64,000 bases of DNA, taken from Pseudomonas sp. PDM04 (GTDB taxonomy: Bacteria > Pseudomonadota > Gammaproteobacteria > Pseudomonadales > Pseudomonadaceae). The position numbers and the translations under genes are program-made. Below the pieces are notes generated by a model that ran no database searches, had not been told where the DNA came from, and saw only the letters and a program-made list of their open reading frames with translations. This document shows positions 59,084 through 64,000 of the stretch, piece after piece. The DNA lies in contig NZ_JACVAI010000001.1 of the NCBI RefSeq assembly GCF_014851765.1, positions 186,001 through 250,000 on the forward strand, written 5' to 3'. Position 1 is the first letter of the stretch; every line of letters starts with the position of its first letter.

Positions 59084-61621
59084 TTACCAGAAATAGTCGA
59101 GACGTGCGTAGTAGTAGCCGCCGTCCACGCCGTAGGGCGAGTACCAGCTGTACGCCGGGTTATCGACGGGCATGAAGTAGAAAAGCTTGGCTTGCTCGCT
59201 GAGCTGTTCCGGCCGCTCGTTGAAGATGTTCAAGCCCCCCACGGACACCTTGAGCTGGTCGCTGACGTTGTAGGCCACGTCCAGGTCGGTGATGAACGCC
59301 GACTTGACCTTCTCATCCCGGTTGGGGTTGAAGTAGCTCTTGCCGGTCACGGGGGAATAGCGGGTTTCCTTGACCGACACTTCGAAGTCGTTGACGAACC
59401 AGGTGTGCGACAAGGCGGTCTTGTTCTTCGGGAAGGCCGTGGTCAGGTTGCCTTGCTTGTCCCGGCCCAGCACCTGCACACCGGTCCCCGCCAGCGAGTC
59501 GGGCTCGTTGATGCTGCGGATTTCCTGCAGGCTCTGGGTGCTGGTCAACGTCCATTTGCCGCGCCCGTACGGCCCGTAATCGGCCCGGTAATCCGCCACC
59601 AGATCGATCCCCCGGGTGCGCGTGTCGGCGAGGTTGCCGTAGTAGGCGACGCTCTGGTTGGTGCTCAGCCCCGCGTTTGCCAGCAATTGGGCGATGTTGG
59701 CGTCATTGACGCCGCTCAGGGCGCTGGTTTGCAGGATGCGGTCCTTGATGTCGATCTGGTAGAAGTCGACGGTCACGTCGAGGTTCTTCGCTGGCGTGGC
59801 GACGAAACCCACGCTGTAGTTGCGCGACTTCTCCGGCTTGAGCGCCTTGGAGCCCAGGGCCGTCGCCTCCGGCGAGCCGGGCTGTGCGTAGGTGGTGATG
59901 TTCTGGCTGAGCACCCCGGTGACCGGGTTGGCGCTCCAGGCCGATGTGCTGGAGGAGAAATACTGTTGCTGCAGCGACGGCGCGCGGAAACCATTGTTGA
60001 TCGCACCGCGCACGGCGAAGGTCGGGGTCAGTTGATAGCGGGTCGAGATCTTGCCGCTGGTGGTGTCACCCACGTCGCTGTAGTGCTCGAAACGTCCGGC
60101 CAGGCTCAACTCCCAGTCGCTGGTCAGCTTCTGGGTGAAGTCGACGTAGCCGGCGGTGTTGCTGCGATCCCAACTGCCGGCGGCCTCGGGGCTGAAACCG
60201 CCCCACCCCGCCGAACCCGAACTCGGGCGCTTGCCGGCGTTGGGCGAACCCACCGGGTAGATGTAGCCACCGTCGGCGTAGGAAGCGAATTCACCCTTGC
60301 GGATCTGGTAGCCGTCGACCCGGTATTCGATGCCCGCCGCAACATGCAACGGGTCGGCGAACAGCCCGGTGTCGAACGAGCGGTTGATGTCGAGGTTGTT
60401 GGTCCACTGGCTGAAAATCGCTTCGCCGTTGTCGATGTCTGTCGGGCTGGCGGGACCGAAGGAGGCATTGAGCGAGTCGTCGTTGTGGTACTGCACGTCG
60501 TTGCGGCCATAGCTGGTCGACAGGTCCCAGTCCCAACCGAGCACGTCCTTGCCCTTGATGCCGAACACGCCTTGCAGGTCGTCCTCGACCGAGCGGAACT
60601 TGGGCAGGAAGCCGTCGGGATAGATCTCGGGAATGTTCTGCGCCGAGTTGGCGGTGCGGTAGGTGCCGAAGCCCGTGGAGTCGCGGTGGCTGAACGTCGA
60701 GAACGAGTAGAAATCCAGCGCGTCGTTGAGCGGCAGCTCGGCGTTGTAGGCGAAGTTGTAGGTCTGCGCTCGGGGCTGGCCCATGATCTGTCGGTTGCGA
60801 CTTTCGCCGAACTCCCGGGGGTCGTTGCCCGAGTAGATCTTGGTCCGGTCCGGCACGGCGCCGGCGACGTTGCTGGTTTCCTGGATCTTGATGTCGCCGC
60901 TGAGGTTGAAAAACCCGTCGTTGGGCAACTCGAAACCCTGGTTGATCAGGCTTTCACCGGTCGCGCCAAAGTTGCCCTTGTGCCCCTCGCGCTGGCCGTA
61001 CTGGCCGTAGAGCGCGGTGGCCTGGCCGCCGCTTTTGTTGCTTTTGAGGATGATGTTGATCACCCCGGCGATCGCATCGGAACCGTATTGGGCGGCCGCG
61101 CCGTCACGCAGCACTTCGATGTGGTCGACCGCACTGACCGGGATCAGGTCGAGGTCCACCGGTGACTGTCCGTTGGAAGTCGAGGACGATTGGTGGAAGA
61201 TCTGCGCGGTGTTGTGGCGGCGCTTGCCGTTGACCAGCACCAGCACCGCGTTACCGCCCAGGCCCCGCAGGGTGGCGGATTTCACCGCGATCCCGGTGGC
61301 GCCGGTAAAGCCAGCGTCGTTGGTGTAGGAAGGCACTTGCGCCGCGAGGGCATCGCGCAGGTTCTGCTTGCCGGACCGGGCCAGGTCATCGGCGGAGATC
61401 ACATCGATGGGGGCCAAGCTCTGGGCCACGGTGCGTGACTCAGTGCGCGAGCCGGTGACCACCACGGTTTCCAGGGCATTGTCGCCTTTGGCCGATTGCC
61501 CGGCACTGCGTCCGCTGCTGGAATCGTCGGCGAAGGTGGCAGCGCTGCCACACAGGGTCATCACGCCAATCGACACCATCAATCCGAGGGGCGAGCGTGG
61601 GGTATTCAAACGAACATTCAT
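59084..61621 (-). CDS. TonB-dependent outer-membrane receptor 2
   Basis: An 845-residue receptor similar in layout to receptor 1: signal peptide (to about residue 31), TonB box ETVVVTGSR near residue 51, plug domain (VLVLVNGKRRHNTAQ and DGAAAQYGSDAIAGVINIIL) and a beta-barrel ending YYARLDYFW. AGGTAG precedes the ATG. It is in one minus-strand operon with the DszC-like enzyme upstream and the SfnG-like, SsuD-like and JmjC genes downstream, so uptake and oxidation are coupled. Confidence 0.93.
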   Translation of the reverse strand: MNVRLNTPRSPLGLMVSIGVMTLCGSAATFADDSSSGRSAGQSAKGDNALETVVVTGSRTESRTVAQSLAPIDVISADDLARSGKQNLRDALAAQVPSYTNDAGFTGATGIAVKSATLRGLGGNAVLVLVNGKRRHNTAQIFHQSSSTSNGQSPVDLDLIPVSAVDHIEVLRDGAAAQYGSDAIAGVINIILKSNKSGGQATALYGQYGQREGHKGNFGATGESLINQGFELPNDGFFNLSGDIKIQETSNVAGAVPDRTKIYSGNDPREFGESRNRQIMGQPRAQTYNFAYNAELPLNDALDFYSFSTFSHRDSTGFGTYRTANSAQNIPEIYPDGFLPKFRSVEDDLQGVFGIKGKDVLGWDWDLSTSYGRNDVQYHNDDSLNASFGPASPTDIDNGEAIFSQWTNNLDINRSFDTGLFADPLHVAAGIEYRVDGYQIRKGEFASYADGGYIYPVGSPNAGKRPSSGSAGWGGFSPEAAGSWDRSNTAGYVDFTQKLTSDWELSLAGRFEHYSDVGDTTSGKISTRYQLTPTFAVRGAINNGFRAPSLQQQYFSSSTSAWSANPVTGVLSQNITTYAQPGSPEATALGSKALKPEKSRNYSVGFVATPAKNLDVTVDFYQIDIKDRILQTSALSGVNDANIAQLLANAGLSTNQSVAYYGNLADTRTRGIDLVADYRADYGPYGRGKWTLTSTQSLQEIRSINEPDSLAGTGVQVLGRDKQGNLTTAFPKNKTALSHTWFVNDFEVSVKETRYSPVTGKSYFNPNRDEKVKSAFITDLDVAYNVSDQLKVSVGGLNIFNERPEQLSEQAKLFYFMPVDNPAYSWYSPYGVDGGYYYARLDYFW

Positions 61622-61774
61622 GAACTACCTGCAAAAAATCAATTTATTGCTGGCGTGGTGGACGTTCCTGGCCATCTAACAAGGATTAGGAGATGCGGTA
61701 CCTGGTGGGGTCTTGCGCGTTAGTAGGGTGAAGCGGATGGAAAGATCAAACTTGCAGCGTCCATGCACAACAAC

Positions 61775-63016
61775 TTAGAAAACCAGCCCCTCTCTCAGGT
61801 GTGTGGTGGTTTCATTCAAATAAAAGTCACCGACAACCCGTGCCTTGTGCAACAAGGGATTGTGGTTCAATACCGTGCGAATATTTCGCCAATGCCGATC
61901 AAAGTTGTACTTTCGTGAGGTCGCCGAACCGCCTCCGACTTCAAACAGGACTTCGGCAGAACGCAGGGCAAGTTTGGCGACCACCACTTGCATCTGTGCA
62001 TTACTGATCGACGCATCGATCAATTGTTGATCCACCCCCGGATCAGCACTTAACAGGGCGCGTGAACTTTCATCCAGAATACGAGCGGTGTGGGCGATCA
62101 ACGCGTCCGCCGCGTAGACGTTGGCGGCAATTTCGCCGACCACCTGTTGCACGAACTGATCGTCCCGGGCGATCTCCACCGGGCTGTGCATGGCCGCGCG
62201 CGCCTGTTTGCGTACGTAACTCACCGCGTCCTGGCGGATGTTGCGCACCACGCCGGCGGCGCAGGCAGCCAAGTGCAACTGGCGCAACGTCGAGCAATGG
62301 CGGCCGACATCAGCGTCGTGGCTGCGGGTCTTCAGTTCGCTGACCAGCACTTCGACATTGTCCAGCAACACCCCGCCACTGGCGGTCAGGCGCTGGCCCA
62401 TGCCGTCCCAGTCGTCGAGCACGTTGATGCCCGGGCGGTCGGCGGGCAGCAGCACGGAAACCACCTGCCCGTCATCGTTGGTCGCGGAGAAAGACAGGAA
62501 ATCGGAGTAGGCAGAGCCGGTGGCGTACCATTTCCTGCCGTTCAAACGGTAACTGTCCCCGACCCGGGTCAAGCGCGTGAGAATGGTGCCCAGCGGCGCA
62601 CCCACCTCGGTGTGAGCCCCGGCAAACAGCTTGCCATCGAGAATCTTGCTGATGTAATCGCGCTTCTCGGCACTGTCCGGGCTATGGATCACCGCTTCGC
62701 TGAAGTTGAAATGCGAACGCAGCGCATGGGCGACGTTAGGGTCGGCGGCAGCCAGGCTCGCGATCAGCTCGATGTAGTCGCTCACGCTACCGCCGGGCCC
62801 GCCCAGCTCGACGGGAATCCTCAGGGCGCCAAGCCCGGCCTCGCGGATCAGGCGGAAGGCTTCGAACGGCAACTCGCGCTCCAGATCACGCTGCGACGCT
62901 TCCTTGGCGATCTCTCCCGCCAGGGCCGGGATACGCCCCAGCAAAGTGCGCAAGACATCGGGGGATGAAGTTCCGGGCCGGTTCGAGCTGACATCAATGG
63001 AATGATTGAACGTCAC
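61775..63016 (-). CDS. DszC/SfnB-like flavin-dependent monooxygenase 2
   Basis: A 413-residue acyl-CoA-dehydrogenase-fold protein, paralogue of the gene at 49902. FDRHWRNIRTVLNHNPLLHK at the C-terminus and GQRLTASGGVLLDNVEV mark the DszC/SfnB branch. The start is GTG 63016 with GAGGCA upstream; no ATG is available. It is the first gene of the second catabolic operon and is divergent from a permease gene at 63294. Confidence 0.8.
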   Translation of the reverse strand: MTFNHSIDVSSNRPGTSSPDVLRTLLGRIPALAGEIAKEASQRDLERELPFEAFRLIREAGLGALRIPVELGGPGGSVSDYIELIASLAAADPNVAHALRSHFNFSEAVIHSPDSAEKRDYISKILDGKLFAGAHTEVGAPLGTILTRLTRVGDSYRLNGRKWYATGSAYSDFLSFSATNDDGQVVSVLLPADRPGINVLDDWDGMGQRLTASGGVLLDNVEVLVSELKTRSHDADVGRHCSTLRQLHLAACAAGVVRNIRQDAVSYVRKQARAAMHSPVEIARDDQFVQQVVGEIAANVYAADALIAHTARILDESSRALLSADPGVDQQLIDASISNAQMQVVVAKLALRSAEVLFEVGGGSATSRKYNFDRHWRNIRTVLNHNPLLHKARVVGDFYLNETTTHLREGLVF

Positions 63017-63185
63017 ACTTGCCTCATCTAACGAACGAATAAAGTTGCTCTGCCCACGATGGACAGACCCTATAACTTTTGGACATATACCCCAATTAGC
63101 GAAAACTCGATTTGTTGCTGGAGGCCGACAGTAATCATCCCCCGGCGACCCGTCAATCGCTTGAACTTAACCGACGTATATCGTT

Positions 63186-63205
63186 TTTATCTATGCTTAG
63201 ATAAA
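63186..63205. promoter_or_regulatory. 8-bp inverted repeat, TCTA-N4-TAGA core (operator candidate)
   Basis: Perfect arms TTTATCTA / TAGATAAA around a 4-base centre in the 277-base control region between the DszC-like gene and the second permease gene. Same core as the palindrome at 48180-48201. Confidence 0.5.
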
Positions 63206-63293
63206 CGCAAAAGCATAACGATAGAACTTTTTCCTTCATTGACAAAGGTTATAAGCAACCCGTTAATAGCGGCGCACTTGATGGAATCATTCA

Positions 63294-64000
63294 ATGAAGA
63301 ACTTGCTGATATTCAGCAACGCACTCTGGCGCGCGTTGTTGCACACCCTGCCGACCATGCTCGGTATTTTGTTGATCAACTTCCTATTACTGCAACTGGC
63401 ACCGGGCGACGCCGCGGATGTCATGGCCGGCGAATCCGGTTCGGCCACCCAGGAAAGCCTCGCGGCCTTGCGCAGCCAGTTCGGTCTCGACCAGTCGATC
63501 GGCGTGCAGCTGTGGAACTACCTGAATAACCTCGCGCACCTCAACCTCGGCTATTCACCACGCTACGGCTCAACCGTCGAGGCGCTGATTTCGCAACGCC
63601 TGGGTACCACGTTGACCCTGATGCTGTTGGCGCTGACGTTCTCGCTGCTGATCGGCATCGCCCTCGGCATGCTCATGGCTCACTGGCACGGGCGCTGGCC
63701 GGATCGGTTGCTGTCGGTGTGCTCGCAGTTTTTCTATTCGGTGCCGGGCTTCTGGATCGGCCTGATGCTGATCGTGGTGTTCTCGGTCAAGCTCGGCTGG
63801 CTGCCCACCGGAGGCGCCGGGACCATTGGCGCTGACCTGCACGGCTGGGCCGCCGTCGTCGACACGCTGCGCTACATGGCACTGCCGGCCAGCTCACTGG
63901 CGCTGATCTACATCGCCATATACGCCCGCCTGACCCGTGCGTCCATGCTCGAGGCCGGCGCCCAGGACTATGTGCGCACCGCCACCGCCAAGGGCTTGTC
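63294..64000 (+). CDS. Opp/Dpp-type ABC permease (DppB-like), second importer, cut by window edge
   Basis: The first 235 residues of a DppB-like permease; the end is outside the window. It starts MKNLLIFSNALWRALLHTLP with the first helix TMLGILLINFLLLQLAPGD. ARLTRASMLEAGAQDYVRTA leads into the coupling loop at the edge. It is a clear paralogue of the permease at 46902 (shared PGDA-D-M-GSAT pattern). It probably begins a second complete importer, mirroring the arrangement at 44-48 kb. The ribosome site is weak (GGAATC). Confidence 0.9.
   Translation, partial: MKNLLIFSNALWRALLHTLPTMLGILLINFLLLQLAPGDAADVMAGESGSATQESLAALRSQFGLDQSIGVQLWNYLNNLAHLNLGYSPRYGSTVEALISQRLGTTLTLMLLALTFSLLIGIALGMLMAHWHGRWPDRLLSVCSQFFYSVPGFWIGLMLIVVFSVKLGWLPTGGAGTIGADLHGWAAVVDTLRYMALPASSLALIYIAIYARLTRASMLEAGAQDYVRTATAKGL

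Noticed and set aside
59072..61165. 697-residue open reading frame antisense to receptor 2
   Set aside because: Same artefact of high third-position GC; the minus-strand receptor is unambiguous.
63059..63529. 156-residue reading frame across the 63-kb control region
   Set aside because: Its second half is an out-of-frame reading of the DppB-like permease, and the first half lies in AT-rich promoter DNA.

Overview
The window is chromosomal DNA from a Pseudomonas of the fluorescens group. This is inferred from high-GC third codon positions, many 'GCGAGC-aggCTCGC'-type REP palindromes between genes, a dispersed repeat at about 9.95-10.21 kb that I recognise from fluorescens-group genomes, and protein families typical of that group. 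No rRNA, tRNA, transposase, integrase, phage gene or CRISPR array is visible. The genes are accessory catabolic, transport and redox functions.

Region 1 (1-20.6 kb) is an amine/polyamine-type metabolism block with two Pot-type ABC importers. The left half (0-9.8 kb) has an aldehyde dehydrogenase cut by the window edge, an AmgK-like sugar kinase, two tandem small cupins, a GT1 glycosyltransferase, a complete PotABCD-like importer, a GntR-type regulator with two predicted DNA-binding domains, and a second GT1 paralogue. The right half (10.4-20.6 kb) has an HDAC-fold deacetylase, a creatinase/ectoine-hydrolase-like M24 protein without its metal ligands, a second Pot-type importer, a LysR regulator, a third cupin, a PuuB-like amine oxidase and a SnoaL-AraC fusion regulator.

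Region 2 (20.6-35 kb) is mixed. It holds an orphan histidine kinase, a YbdK-type ligase, and a compact methyl-donor operon (fused ATPase-permease, betaine-type binding protein, homocysteine S-methyltransferase). It also has small exported proteins, a catalase-like peroxidase divergent from a SufR-like Fe-S regulator across a perfect 21-bp inverted repeat, an FAD monooxygenase preceded by an 8-bp tandem repeat, a zinc alcohol dehydrogenase and a drug/nucleoside exporter.

Region 3 (35-64 kb) looks like a large organosulfur acquisition and desulfurization island, and it is the most interesting part. One minus-strand operon combines two DszB-like desulfinase homologues (Cys/His/Arg triad kept, no signal peptide), a fumarate-reductase-type flavoprotein and a one-domain [2Fe-2S] protein with its own TonB-ExbB-ExbD. 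Two mirrored modules follow. Between them they carry two TonB-dependent receptors, two Tat-exported oligopeptide-type binding proteins, Dpp/Opp-type permeases and ATPase (a second permease set starts at the right edge), two DszC/SfnB-like flavin monooxygenases, an SfnG/DszA-like and an SsuD-like FMN monooxygenase, and a JmjC-type oxygenase. The two divergent control regions of this island share a TCTA-N4-TAGA palindrome core. The proposed route is outer-membrane uptake powered by the dedicated TonB, ABC import, oxidative C-S cleavage by the flavin enzymes, then desulfination to sulfite. The substrate cannot be read from the sequence.
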